This document shows positions 1-8,311 of a DNA stretch of 64,000 nucleotides, piece by piece. The position numbers were made by a program, and so were the translations under genes. Each line of letters begins with the position of its first letter. The first letter of the stretch is position 1. Source of the stretch: Mycolicibacter nonchromogenicus (lineage in GTDB: Bacteria > Actinomycetota > Actinomycetes > Mycobacteriales > Mycobacteriaceae); NCBI RefSeq assembly GCF_002101775.1, contig NZ_LQPI01000023.1, positions 149,532 through 213,531 on the forward strand. The letters run 5' to 3'. The notes beneath the pieces were generated by a model that ran no database searches, was not told where the DNA came from, and saw only the letters and a list, made by a program, of their open reading frames with translations.

Positions 1-225
1 CAGTTGCGCGTCGGAGAACAGGCAGCTGATCACGACGCCGGCATCCCGGGTGGCGGCGGCCACCGAATCCACCGGCACCGCACCGGCGGCCGCGAGCCGT
101 TCGCGCACCTCGGGCCGGCGCGCGTACACCTGGACCCGATGCCCGGCGGCAACCAGTCGCAGCACCATCGGTTCGCCCATCTGGCCTGCTCCGACGAATC
201 CGACGACCTGGCCGGTTGCGCTCAT
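1..225 (-). CDS. NAD(P)-dependent oxidoreductase, 6PGDH/3-hydroxyisobutyrate dehydrogenase family (partial)
   Basis: Only the first 75 codons are inside the window; the gene runs off the left edge. The start is ATG at 225, preceded by a GAGGAGCGGAG ribosome site. The product opens with a Rossmann fold: the dinucleotide motif GAGQMG lies at residues 12-17, followed by GEPMVLRLVAAGH, the usual beginning of beta-hydroxyacid dehydrogenases. These enzymes oxidise 3-hydroxy acids or reduce aldehydes or imines with NAD(P). The substrate cannot be told because the catalytic domain is missing. It is divergent from the P450 genes to the right, so it may share their intergenic region. Confidence 0.8.
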   Translation of the reverse strand, partial: MSATGQVVGFVGAGQMGEPMVLRLVAAGHRVQVYARRPEVRERLAAAGAVPVDSVAAATRDAGVVISCLFSDAQL

Positions 226-311
226 TCTCCGCTCCTCTGGGCAGCTTTCGGCTATCCGGTGAGGCCAACCGTAGCATTGTTCACCAGCCCCGAATTCGTT
301 ACAGTCGTGCT

Positions 312-331
312 TACTGTCGACTTTTCGGGTA
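312..331. promoter_or_regulatory. Weak candidate copy of the TACTGTAA...TTACAGTA operator
   Basis: TACTGTCGACTTTTCGGGTA begins with a perfect left half-site and ends in GGGTA. It resembles the copy at 26882-26900 (TACTGTATACCTTTCGGTA) with one base inserted. It lies just upstream of the SDR remnant and P450 at 351-1792. On its own it would not be convincing; it is listed because of the better copies elsewhere in the window. Confidence 0.3.
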
Positions 332-350
332 CACCAGGAAGCTGGCGAGG

Positions 351-512
351 ATGACCAACCAGCAGCGCAGAGTCGTGGTCGTGGGCGCGGGGTCGGGAAT
401 CGGCGCCGCCACAGCCGCGCACTTCCACCAGCGCGGCGATTTCGACGGCGGCTTCATCAATGCGATCACCGCCGGGACACCCGTCCCCCAGGGCCAAGCG
501 AGAGGAAACTGA
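351..512 (+). pseudogene. Internally deleted short-chain dehydrogenase remnant
   Basis: The 53-residue reading frame starts with an SDR nucleotide-binding segment (VVVVGAGSGIGAATAAHF) and passes, within about ten residues, into a typical SDR C-terminal end (DGGFINAI). The whole central catalytic part with Ser/Tyr/Lys, about 200 residues, is absent. The simplest reading is an in-frame internal deletion. The frame is still open and ends TGATG onto the P450 start, so the remnant may survive only as a leader that couples translation of the P450. A functional microprotein is possible but unlikely. Confidence 0.6.
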
Positions 513-1792
513 TGACACTGGATTCGTCACCTGCAACACCGATTTCGCCGCACCCCTATCATCGGCTCGACATCTCCGAAACCGAGTTCTGGGGCAGGGA
601 CTTCCGGACCCGGGACGAGACGTTCGCGACGCTGCGCGACGAGCCCGGCCTGACCTGGCACCGACCGATGGACGCCGTATTCCCCAATCAGGAGACCGGA
701 TACTGGGCGGCGACCCGGCACGCCGACGTCAAGTTCATCAGCCAGCATGAAGAGCTGTTCTGTTCCCGTGAGGGGGTCAGCGTCGACCCGATGCCGGCCG
801 AGATCCAGCGCAACATGACGTTCTTCCTGGCGATGGACCCGCCCGACCACACCCGGTATCGCAAGCTCATCAGTTCGGGATTCACACCGCGCCAGGTCCG
901 GCGCATCGAGGAGCAGATCAAGGCCAACTCCCGCAGCATCGTCGACGACCTGCTGGCCCAACTGCGCAGCGGCGACCAGATCGACTTCGTCGCAAGCTGT
1001 TCGGGCCTACTGCCGATGCGTACCGTCTCGGACATGATCGGCATCGACCCGGCCGATCAGCAGAAGGTGGCCTATGCCGCCGAATGTCTGTTCAGCAGCA
1101 GCGACGACGAGTACGCCTCGCTGGAGGAGCGGGCCGTGCACGTCATGACGCAGCTGGGGGTGCTGGCCGGTTCCGGGATCGAATTGGCACAACGCCGCCG
1201 CGCCGAACCGCACGATGACCTGATGACCGAGCTGGTCAACGCCGAGGTCGACGGCCATCGGCTGACCGACGCCGAACTCGGTTCGTTCATGGTGTTGCTG
1301 GGATCCGCCGGCAACGACACCACCAAGCAGGCCACCACCCACGCATTCAAGGCGCTCGTCGAGCATCCCGAACAGCGCGCCTGGCTGCTGGCGGACTACG
1401 ACAACCGGATCGGCGGGGCGGTCGAGGAATTCGTACGCTGGGCTACACCGGTATTGGCCTTCGCCCGCCACGCTGTGGTCGACACCGAGGTCGCCGGGAC
1501 CGAGATCAAGGCCGGCGAGAAGGTGGCGCTGTTCTACTGCTCGGCCAATCGCGACCAGAGCGTGTTCGACCGGCCGCATGAATTCGACATCACCCGCACC
1601 ACCAACCCGCACCTGGGTTTCGGCGGTGGCGGCGCGCACTACTGCCTGGGAACCCATGTCGCCCGGATGGAACTGCGGCACCTGTTCTACGAGCTGCTCA
1701 CCCGCTTGCCCGAGGTCACCCTCGGCGAACCGGAGTACCTGCAGAGCACCTTCGTGCACGGCATCAAGCGGATGCCGATCAGTCTCGCCTGA
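512..1792 (+). CDS. Cytochrome P450, CYP124/125/142-like
   Basis: This is a full-length 426-aa P450 monooxygenase, which would insert one oxygen atom using electrons from a ferredoxin. The I-helix shows GSAGNDTTK, the ExxR region is EEFVRW, and the heme loop is FGGGGAHYCLGTHVAR with Cys378 as the thiolate ligand. The loop and the N-terminal WAATRHADVKFISQHEELFCS-type stretch resemble the mycobacterial CYP124/125/142 group, which omega-hydroxylates sterol side chains and branched lipids. Substrate assignment is inference. The ATG overlaps the stop of the preceding SDR remnant, and a second P450 follows with its own operator. Confidence 0.92.
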   Translation: MTLDSSPATPISPHPYHRLDISETEFWGRDFRTRDETFATLRDEPGLTWHRPMDAVFPNQETGYWAATRHADVKFISQHEELFCSREGVSVDPMPAEIQRNMTFFLAMDPPDHTRYRKLISSGFTPRQVRRIEEQIKANSRSIVDDLLAQLRSGDQIDFVASCSGLLPMRTVSDMIGIDPADQQKVAYAAECLFSSSDDEYASLEERAVHVMTQLGVLAGSGIELAQRRRAEPHDDLMTELVNAEVDGHRLTDAELGSFMVLLGSAGNDTTKQATTHAFKALVEHPEQRAWLLADYDNRIGGAVEEFVRWATPVLAFARHAVVDTEVAGTEIKAGEKVALFYCSANRDQSVFDRPHEFDITRTTNPHLGFGGGGAHYCLGTHVARMELRHLFYELLTRLPEVTLGEPEYLQSTFVHGIKRMPISLA

Positions 1793-1819
1793 CCCTGGCC
1801 AACAAATTGCTTAATCATT

Positions 1820-1838
1820 TACTGTAATCATTACAGTA
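1820..1838. promoter_or_regulatory. Perfect palindromic operator TACTGTAAT-C-ATTACAGTA
   Basis: TACTGTAATCATTACAGTA is a perfect inverted repeat with 9-bp arms around a single C. It lies 28 bases before the GTG of the second P450. Related sequences occur at 4655, 7840, 11665, 26882, 27872 and 32125, each between genes, so this is the reference copy of a shared regulator site. The size and symmetry suit a TetR-family dimer; the TetR gene at 27996 is the obvious candidate because a copy precedes it. Confidence 0.75.
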
Positions 1839-1865
1839 TGTTGCTACGCCGACGGGAGATCAGCC

Positions 1866-3074
1866 GTGGAGAGCCAGGTTGACGACATCGCTGCCGCACT
1901 CGACAAGCCGGCCGACTACCTGAAGAACCCCTACCCGTACTTCCAGAGCAAGCGTGAGGGACTCGGTATCTTCCCCGGGACGGTCATGGACTACTCCAAG
2001 ACCCCGGCGTCGCTTCGACCCAAGACGCAGTTCGCGGCAGTCTCTTTCGAGGCGGTCAACCAGGTCTTCCGGGATGCGGACTCGTTCAACTCGCACATCT
2101 ACGACGTCACCATCGGGTTGTTCATCGGACCGACCATCCTGGCGATGGAGGGCGAGCCGCACCGCAAACATCGCAACCTGGTCTCGGCGGCGTTCAAACG
2201 GAAGTCACTGGTGCACTGGGAGCCGGAAGTGGTGCGACCGGTCTGCTCCGCCCTGATCGACGAGTTCATCGCCGACGGCGCCGCCGATCTGGTGTCGGGA
2301 TTCACCTTCGAGTTCCCCACCCGGGTCATCTCCAAGCTGCTGGGCCTGCCCGAAGAGGATCTGCCGTGGTTCCGCCAGCGGGCGATCGAGCTGATCAGCT
2401 ACACCGTCGACTATGAGCGGGCGTTCGCCGCCTCGGCGCAGTTGAAGGACTACTTCCTGGCTCAGATGGAGAAGCGCAAATCCCGACCCACCGACGACAT
2501 CATCGGCGATCTGGTCACCGCGGAAGTCGACGGCGAGAAGCTGACCGACGAAGCGATCTTCTCGTTTCTGCGACTGCTGCTGCCGGCAGGGTTGGAGACC
2601 ACCTACCGGGCCACCAGCAACCTGCTGTACCTGTTGCTCACCCATCCCGAACAGTTCGCGGCGGTGCGCGACGACCACGATCTGATCGGCGCCGCCATCG
2701 AGGAGGGGCTGCGTTACGAGACTCCGTTGACCACGGTGCAGCGCACCGCCATCCGCGACACCGAGGTGGCCGGCGTCGAGATCCCCGCCGGCGCCGTCGT
2801 CGATGTCTGCATCGGCTCGGCCAACCGTGACGAGGCCCGGTGGGAGCGTCCGGAGGAGTTCGACATCTTCCGCAAGTGGATTCCACACCTGACGTTCGCC
2901 GCGGGCGAGCACACCTGCATGGGTCTACACCTGGCCCGCATGGAGATGCGAGTCGCGATGGAAAGCCTCCTGGACCGCCTCGGCGAGATCACCTTGGTCA
3001 CCGAGGGCAGTCCCTACATCTACGGCCAGCCGTTCCGCTCCCCGCGTTCGCTGCCGGTGACGTTCACGGCGTGA
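1866..3074 (+). CDS. Cytochrome P450
   Basis: This 402-aa P450 starts at GTG. The I-helix reads LLPAGLETTYR, the ExxR region EEGLRYE, and the heme loop FAAGEHTCMGLHLARME, with Cys351 as ligand. The I-helix carries L-E-T-T where many mycobacterial P450s have acidic-T-T after a Gly pair, still compatible with oxygen activation. It is transcribed separately from the upstream P450: 73 bases intervene, with the perfect TACTGTAA palindrome. It ends 25 bases before the convergent aldehyde dehydrogenase, which would be a natural next enzyme after an alcohol-forming P450. The substrate is unknown. Confidence 0.92.
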   Translation: MESQVDDIAAALDKPADYLKNPYPYFQSKREGLGIFPGTVMDYSKTPASLRPKTQFAAVSFEAVNQVFRDADSFNSHIYDVTIGLFIGPTILAMEGEPHRKHRNLVSAAFKRKSLVHWEPEVVRPVCSALIDEFIADGAADLVSGFTFEFPTRVISKLLGLPEEDLPWFRQRAIELISYTVDYERAFAASAQLKDYFLAQMEKRKSRPTDDIIGDLVTAEVDGEKLTDEAIFSFLRLLLPAGLETTYRATSNLLYLLLTHPEQFAAVRDDHDLIGAAIEEGLRYETPLTTVQRTAIRDTEVAGVEIPAGAVVDVCIGSANRDEARWERPEEFDIFRKWIPHLTFAAGEHTCMGLHLARMEMRVAMESLLDRLGEITLVTEGSPYIYGQPFRSPRSLPVTFTA

Positions 3075-3098
3075 CGTCCACCGAACCGCGAGCCGGCC

Positions 3099-4634
3099 TC
3101 ACGCCTCCCGCGGTCTGCGGTAGCCGATCGTCTTGGTCTCCAGATATTGCGCGAATCCCTCGATCCCGCACTGCCGACCCCAGCCGCTGCTCTTGTATCC
3201 GCCGAACGGTGCGTCAGCCCCGTAGTACATGCCCCCGTTGACGCCGATCGCGCCGGTCCGGATGCGCCGAGCCACGCCCATCGCCCGGTCGTTCGATGCC
3301 GAGACCACCGCGCCGGCCAATCCGTAGGCGCTGTCGTTGGCGATGCGCACCGCCTCGTCGTCGTCGCCGAATGGCAGCAGCACCACCACCGGGCCGAACA
3401 CTTCCTCCCGGGCGATGGCGGCGCTGTTGTCGACCCCGACAATCACGGTCGGTTGCACGTAGTGCCCGCCGGCCAGATCGGGTGGTAGGTCTTCGACTTC
3501 CCCGCCACCGGTGGTGATTTCGGCTCCATCGTGCCGAGCCTGGGCGTAGGCGTCGAGCACGCGCCGCTTCTGCGCGGCACTGATCAGCGGTCCCACCAGG
3601 GTCTGCGGCAGCGCTGGGTCGCCCACGGTCACGGCCGCGAAGGCCGCGGTGACCGCGGCGGCCATTTGGTCGAACAGACTGGTGTGCACCAGCACTCGTG
3701 TGGTGGCCGCGCAGGCCTGCCCGGCGTGCACACACACCCCCACTGCGCCGGGGATCACCTTGGCCGGGTCGGCGTCGTCCAGCACGATCAACGCCGACTT
3801 GCCGCCGAGCTCCAAAAAGGTCCGCTTCATGGTGTCGGCGCTGGTGCGGGCCAGCAGCTTACCGACGGCGGTGGACCCGGTGAACGAGATCATGTCGACT
3901 CGGGGATCGGCGCCCAGCAGTCCCGCGACCTCGTTGGACGGCGTGGGCACGACATTGACCACCCCGGCGGGGACGTCGGTGTGCTCAGCGACCAACCGAC
4001 CCAACCGGGTGGCGTTCCACGGCGTGTTCGGGTCGGGCTTGAGGACGACGGTGTTGCCGGCGGCCAGGGCGGGCCCCAGCTTGTTGAGGATCACCTCGAG
4101 GGGGAAATTGGACGGCGTGATCGCCGCAACCACACCGACGGGCTCCTTGACGACGGTGCGGACGTTGCGCTCTCCGAACAGTCCGCCGCCGTCGAGTAGC
4201 CGCTCCCAGTCGAAATCGTCGATCAACCGGGTTGGATAGCGCAGCCCGTCAGCCAGCGGCCAATCCAGCTGTGCCAGTTGGGTGGTCATCACCGGGCAGC
4301 CGACTTCGGCGATCAGCTCGGTGCGCAGCTCCTCCTTCTCGGCCTCCAGCGCCGCCTGCAGCTGCGCCAGGCAGCGCTTGCGCAGCTCGCGGTTGGTGGA
4401 CCAATCGGTGTCGTCGAAAGCTCGCCGGGCCGCCCCGATCGCCTGCCCCATGTCGTCGTGGTCGGCGGCCGCGGTGCTTCCCAACAGCCGCCCGGTGGCC
4501 GGGCTGAGATTGTCGAACTGCGCACCGGAGGACGCTGCGACCAACTTGCCGTCGATCAGCATGCGCGTTTCCGCCGCGGCCGCAGCTCGTTCGCCGAGCT
4601 CAACGCTGGTGAACTGCCGCCCGCTGTCGCTCAC
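3099..4634 (-). CDS. Aldehyde dehydrogenase family protein
   Basis: This NAD(P)-dependent dehydrogenase would oxidise an aldehyde to an acid. The product is 511 aa from GTG 4634, which has AAAGGAG a few bases upstream; longer frames exist but would cover the operator. Family marks are PSNFPLEVILNKLGPALAAGN, the glycine-rich SFTGSTAVGK, the glutamate in FLELGGKSALIVLDDAD, the nucleophile Cys in HAGQACAATTR, and EEVFGPVV near the end. The operator copy at 4655-4673 sits between this gene and the divergent CoA-transferase, suggesting joint control. Together with the P450s it could form a hydroxylation-to-acid route (inference). Confidence 0.9.
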   Translation of the reverse strand: MSDSGRQFTSVELGERAAAAAETRMLIDGKLVAASSGAQFDNLSPATGRLLGSTAAADHDDMGQAIGAARRAFDDTDWSTNRELRKRCLAQLQAALEAEKEELRTELIAEVGCPVMTTQLAQLDWPLADGLRYPTRLIDDFDWERLLDGGGLFGERNVRTVVKEPVGVVAAITPSNFPLEVILNKLGPALAAGNTVVLKPDPNTPWNATRLGRLVAEHTDVPAGVVNVVPTPSNEVAGLLGADPRVDMISFTGSTAVGKLLARTSADTMKRTFLELGGKSALIVLDDADPAKVIPGAVGVCVHAGQACAATTRVLVHTSLFDQMAAAVTAAFAAVTVGDPALPQTLVGPLISAAQKRRVLDAYAQARHDGAEITTGGGEVEDLPPDLAGGHYVQPTVIVGVDNSAAIAREEVFGPVVVLLPFGDDDEAVRIANDSAYGLAGAVVSASNDRAMGVARRIRTGAIGVNGGMYYGADAPFGGYKSSGWGRQCGIEGFAQYLETKTIGYRRPREA

Positions 4635-4654
4635 CTCACTCCTTTCGGACGCCC

Positions 4655-4673
4655 AACCGTAACCATTACAGTA
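4655..4673. promoter_or_regulatory. Operator copy in the divergent ALDH/CoA-transferase intergenic region
   Basis: AACCGTAACCATTACAGTA matches the 19-bp palindrome at 1820 in 16 of 19 positions, with a perfect right arm ATTACAGTA. It sits 21 bases upstream of the aldehyde dehydrogenase GTG and upstream of the CoA-transferase start, so one bound dimer could control both. Confidence 0.65.
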
Positions 4674-4738
4674 GAATACTCGAATTGGATCTCGAGGGGT
4701 TCGCACGGCGGCAGGAGCGCGCTGAGTTGATCAAGGTC

Positions 4739-5953
4739 ATGGACGGCTTCCGGGTGCTGGAAGTCGCGCAGTTCACGTTCGTGCCCGCCGCGGGGGCGAT
4801 CCTGGCCGACTGGGGCGCCGATGTCATCAAAGTCGAGCACCCGGTGCGGGGCGACACCCAGCGGGGGTTCCTCCGGATGGGCGGCTTCGAGCTCAATCCC
4901 GACCGGCATCCGCTGATCGAGCATCCCAACCGGGGCAAACGCAGCGTCGGGATCGACGTCTCGACTTCTGTTGGACAGCAGGTGCTTTACGAACTCGCGG
5001 CCACAGCCGACGTGTTCTTGACCAACTACCTCCCCCATGCCCGGCAGAAGAACAGGTTCGACGTCGAGCATCTCCGCGCCGCCAACCCCGGCATCATCTA
5101 TGCCCGCGGTAGCGCCTACGGCGACAAGGGCCCCGAACGCGATGTCGGTGGTTTTGACGGCACCGCCTTCTGGACCCGCAGCGGAGTAGGTCACGCGCTG
5201 AGCCCCGAGGAACTCGGGACCCCGCTGTCGCAGGGCATCCCCGCGTTCGGAGACTCGGTCGGAGGAATGAACATCGCCGGCGGGATCGCTGCGGCGCTGC
5301 TGCACCGGGAACGCACCGGCGAGGCCCTCGAGGTCGACGTCTCGTTGCTGTCGACCGCGTGGTGGGCGGCCGGAGCCAGCGTGACCCAGGGTATGGACAC
5401 CGGCGAGGCCATGCGTGCGGTGATGCCGGAATCCACCGCTTCCCAGGGCAATCCGTTCCTGGGCAACTACACCACGTCCGACGGGGGGACCATCAACCTG
5501 TGCATCGTCAGTCCGACCGGCTACATCCGGGACACCTTCGAGCACCTGGGCATCGGCGAGGCCGCCGATGACCCGCGCTTCTGTGATGTGCTGCCGCTGA
5601 TGCGCAATGCGGCGGCGGCCGGAACGCTGATCGCCAACGCTATCGGCGCCAAGCCGTTCGACTACTGGCGCACGCACCTCAAGACCATGAAAGGCCAGTG
5701 GGCGCCGTTCCAGAGCCTCGTTGACCTGGGCTCCGATGAGCAGGCCATCGCCAACGACATGATCGCCGTAGTGGAACCTGCCGACGGCGGACGGCCGTTC
5801 AAGGTGGTCCGGGGGCCGGTTCAGTTCAATCACGAGCCGCTGGAGACCACCCGGGCCCCGCAGGCCGCCGAGCACACCGAGACGGTGCTGCTGGAGCTCG
5901 GGATGGACTGGGACCGTATCGAGGAGCTCAAGGAAGCCGGCGCTATCGCTTAA
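4739..5953 (+). CDS. CaiB/BaiF (class III) CoA-transferase family protein
   Basis: This is a single-domain class III CoA-transferase of 404 aa from ATG 4739. TTG starts at 4727 (AGGAG nine bases upstream) and 4685 are also open, so the exact start is uncertain. The N-terminus FRVLEVAQFTFVPAAGAILADWGADVIKVEHP is the usual CoA-binding Rossmann segment, and the catalytic aspartate is expected in AFGDSVGGM. The enzyme would move CoA from one acyl-CoA to a free acid without ATP. The divergent aldehyde dehydrogenase could supply the acid. It overlaps the convergent thioesterase stop by four bases. Confidence 0.85.
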   Translation: MDGFRVLEVAQFTFVPAAGAILADWGADVIKVEHPVRGDTQRGFLRMGGFELNPDRHPLIEHPNRGKRSVGIDVSTSVGQQVLYELAATADVFLTNYLPHARQKNRFDVEHLRAANPGIIYARGSAYGDKGPERDVGGFDGTAFWTRSGVGHALSPEELGTPLSQGIPAFGDSVGGMNIAGGIAAALLHRERTGEALEVDVSLLSTAWWAAGASVTQGMDTGEAMRAVMPESTASQGNPFLGNYTTSDGGTINLCIVSPTGYIRDTFEHLGIGEAADDPRFCDVLPLMRNAAAAGTLIANAIGAKPFDYWRTHLKTMKGQWAPFQSLVDLGSDEQAIANDMIAVVEPADGGRPFKVVRGPVQFNHEPLETTRAPQAAEHTETVLLELGMDWDRIEELKEAGAIA

Positions 5954-6756
5954 CCGGACGCGGGCTGCCCGTCGTATTTCCGGTCGGCGTCGAAGTTGAA
6001 ATTGGCTACCGCGGTGGTCACGCCGATTCCGATCGGACCGTGCGCGTCGAACACGCTCGAACTGCCGGTGGCCACCCCGGCGTCGCTGTAGTGAGTCATT
6101 GCCGCCAAGCAGATGTACGGACCGACCGGCAGCCGGCTGAGCGTCAGGGTGAAGTCGGCGTTGATGAAGGACAGGCCCGCGGTGCTGAAGTTGGTCAGTG
6201 ACGCGGTGACGTCGACCGCCATCGCGGCCCGCACGAACGGTGAGATCTCCTCGCCGTCCACCAGATCGCGGATCTCGCGCATCCAGGCGAAGCGCGGCCC
6301 GGCGCACTGCCAGGGAAAGCGGCCGGCCTCGTCGGTGCCGTAGGCCCGAATGAACATCGGCACCGATTCGTCGTGTTGTGCCGGTTCTTCCGGGATCGGC
6401 GGCAATGTCACGTCGGTGGTGTAGAACTGGCCGTCGGGCTGCACTCCACGGCGCAGATACAGCGCCGAGGCGCGGGCCACCAACTCGCCGTGCTGGGTCA
6501 TCACGGCGTCTACCGCCCGCATCCGCGAGCCCGACCGGACTACCGAGGCGGTGACCTGCAACGGCTCGGTGGCGACTCGGCGCAGGATCTCGACGGTCAG
6601 GCGGGCCGGTTGCAGGTCGTCCTCGGGGACGTGGCGCTCGACGGCGCGGGCCAGCAGGCCGCCGACCACTTGTCCACCGAGCGTCGGGCCCCACCCACCC
6701 TGAGCGATGGGGTTCGGCAGGAAGTCGTTGTCACGACGAACGACGAAGGGAATCAT
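5950..6756 (-). CDS. Acyl-CoA thioesterase-like protein, double hotdog fold
   Basis: The 268-aa product has the layout of TesB-like double-hotdog thioesterases: an N-terminal hotdog (GGWGPTLGGQVVGGLLARA, with LTVEILRRV) and a C-terminal half with FINADFTLTLSRLPVGPYICL and SSSVFDAHGPIG. Enzymes of this group hydrolyse acyl-CoAs, though some act as binding proteins. The DAHGPIG motif near the end is conserved in actinobacterial relatives. Its ATG overlaps the stop of the epimerase-like SDR upstream by four bases, so the two form one operon on the minus strand. Confidence 0.82.
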   Translation of the reverse strand: MIPFVVRRDNDFLPNPIAQGGWGPTLGGQVVGGLLARAVERHVPEDDLQPARLTVEILRRVATEPLQVTASVVRSGSRMRAVDAVMTQHGELVARASALYLRRGVQPDGQFYTTDVTLPPIPEEPAQHDESVPMFIRAYGTDEAGRFPWQCAGPRFAWMREIRDLVDGEEISPFVRAAMAVDVTASLTNFSTAGLSFINADFTLTLSRLPVGPYICLAAMTHYSDAGVATGSSSVFDAHGPIGIGVTTAVANFNFDADRKYDGQPASG

Positions 6757-7769
6757 GTCTTGTTTCGCTCCAAGTAGAACTTCGCGGCACGGCGAATCGC
6801 GAGTTCGGTCGGTTCGGGATGCCAGCCCAGTTCCCGGGTGGCCTTGGTGTGGTCGGCAGGCGACGTCAACGCCATGAGTCGTGCGCCGGTCACGTTGAAC
6901 GGGAAGTCGCGGCGCAGCAGGGCGCCCACCAGACCGACGACGTGGCCCAGAACATACAGCAATGGCATCGGAATACCGATGCGCGGGGGCGCAGCCCCGA
7001 CCGCCTCGGCAGCGATGGTGAGCATTTCCCGCTGAGTCATGTAGCGCTCGGAGATGATGTAGCGCTCGCCGATCCTGCCCAGCTCGGCGGCCAGCAACAT
7101 TCCCCGGGCAGCGTCGTCGATCCCGACCACTTCGGAGCCCACGCCGCGCGCGTATACCGGCATCTTCCCCAGCGCCGCGAACTGGATCAGCATGCCCTGC
7201 CGGGGCTGCCAGTCCGGCGGACCATACGGGTTCGACACGTTGGTGATGACCGCGGGTAGGCCGCGCTCGGCCACATATTCCAGCACCAGTCGCTCGGCCT
7301 CGCGCCGGGAGGCGATGTATCCCCCGCCCTGGTCCGCCCAGTTGAACGGCGTGTCTTCGTCCACGGTTTCACCGTTGCGTCCCACCGCGATGGTTCCGAT
7401 GGTGCTCAGGAACACGAAGCGGTCGAGCTCGGCTGCGGCCGCCACCTCCAGGACGTTGCGCAGGCCCTCGACATTGGTGCGAAACAGCGGGGCGGGGTCG
7501 CGAAGCTCAGCCCTGGTGTCGACGACGCAGTAGTACACCACGTCGCGGTCGGCCATGGCGGCGGCGACGGCCTCGGTGTCGAAGATGTCGCCGTAGCACC
7601 GCTGCACGTTGAGTCCGTCAATCCCCTTGGTGGAGCTGGAATGACGCACCAGCACGCGCACGTCGTCGCCGCGCGCGACCAGCTGTCGGGTGACACAGGA
7701 TCCGACATTTCCGCTGGCGCCCATGACGAGGGCTCGCCGCCGCGTCGCGGAACCCTCGTCAGCCGTCAT
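6753..7769 (-). CDS. Extended SDR, NAD-dependent epimerase/3beta-HSD-like, with YxxxR active site
   Basis: This 338-aa protein has an extended-SDR NAD site GASGNVG (residues 17-23), LSTIGT around residue 122 and the active-site tyrosine Tyr151. The normal YxxxK lysine is Arg155 (YIASR). The hydrophobic stretch near residues 265-285 (LLYVLGHVVGLVGALL) may touch the membrane, as in 3beta-hydroxysteroid dehydrogenase relatives. It probably oxidises or reduces a secondary alcohol on a lipid or sterol-like substrate; the specificity is inferred. The operator copy at 7840-7858 separates it from the divergent DUF35-Ltp genes. Confidence 0.82.
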   Translation of the reverse strand: MTADEGSATRRRALVMGASGNVGSCVTRQLVARGDDVRVLVRHSSSTKGIDGLNVQRCYGDIFDTEAVAAAMADRDVVYYCVVDTRAELRDPAPLFRTNVEGLRNVLEVAAAAELDRFVFLSTIGTIAVGRNGETVDEDTPFNWADQGGGYIASRREAERLVLEYVAERGLPAVITNVSNPYGPPDWQPRQGMLIQFAALGKMPVYARGVGSEVVGIDDAARGMLLAAELGRIGERYIISERYMTQREMLTIAAEAVGAAPPRIGIPMPLLYVLGHVVGLVGALLRRDFPFNVTGARLMALTSPADHTKATRELGWHPEPTELAIRRAAKFYLERNKT

Positions 7770-7839
7770 CCCCAGAGCCTTTTGCCGTGATCGCCAGACC
7801 GTGCCGGAAGCTCGTTGCCCACCGGCGACGGTGATACTT

Positions 7840-7858
7840 TACTGTAAGTATTACAGTT
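7840..7858. promoter_or_regulatory. Operator copy between the SDR and the DUF35-Ltp operon
   Basis: TACTGTAAGTATTACAGTT matches the 1820 palindrome in 16 of 19 positions, with left arm TACTGTAA and right arm ATTACAGT intact. It lies 25 bases before the ATG at 7884 and 70 bases before the minus-strand start at 7769, placing it well to control both directions. Confidence 0.72.
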
Positions 7859-7883
7859 AGCAGACCCGTTACGCGGAGGTCCC

Positions 7884-8297
7884 ATGCAGAAGGCGCTCGC
7901 ACCTGATATCTCGACGTGGCCCCAGGAGAACCCCCAGCTGATCGGCAGCCGCTGCGGCGGGTGTGATGCCACGGTGTTTCCCGCCCAGCCGCACTGCCCG
8001 AACTGCAGCGGCGACCAGATGAGTCAGGAGCTGCTGCCGCGCACCGGCACCCTGGTCGCCTGGACCACCCAGGGCTTCCCGCCCGGGCCGCCGTATCTGG
8101 GCCCCACCGGTAAGGACTTCGTACCGTTCGGTGTCGGGCTGGTGCAGCTCGGCGATGTCATCCGGGTCGAAGGCCGCCTCACCGAGAACCACCCGGACAA
8201 GCTGGAGTTCGGCATGGCGGTGGAGTTGGTCATGGTGCCGTTCACCGCCGATGCCGACGGCAACGAGGTCATCACGTTCGCCTTTCAGCCGGTATAG
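7884..8297 (+). CDS. DUF35 OB-fold/zinc-ribbon protein, partner of the adjacent Ltp
   Basis: The 137-aa protein has a four-cysteine zinc ribbon (Cys24, Cys27, Cys38, Cys41 in CGGC...CPNC) followed by an OB-fold domain. In steroid catabolism such DUF35 proteins or domains bind thiolase-like Ltp proteins and are needed for retro-aldol cleavage or hydratase channelling (Ltp2-ChsH2). The thiolase-like gene begins 14 bases downstream, so a complex of the two is likely. A GGAGGTCCC ribosome site precedes the ATG. The substrate is unknown. Confidence 0.88.
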   Translation: MQKALAPDISTWPQENPQLIGSRCGGCDATVFPAQPHCPNCSGDQMSQELLPRTGTLVAWTTQGFPPGPPYLGPTGKDFVPFGVGLVQLGDVIRVEGRLTENHPDKLEFGMAVELVMVPFTADADGNEVITFAFQPV

Positions 8298-8311
8298 GAG
8301 ATTGCGGTCCC

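Noticed and set aside
312..331. TTACAGT...TTACTGT (299-317) as a full operator
   Set aside because: The half-sites point in the wrong order compared with the other copies; only the 312-331 reading, weak by itself, was kept.
1820..1838. KstR or KstR2 sterol-regulon site
   Set aside because: The TACTGTAATCATTACAGTA palindrome does not contain the AAC-N2-GTT core of KstR or the CAAG-N2-CTTG core of KstR2.
4631..6694. Long minus-strand frame of nearly 690 codons across the CoA-transferase and thioesterase genes
   Set aside because: It is antisense to or out of frame with clear family members and has high Arg/Pro/Gly content typical of shadow frames in GC-rich DNA.
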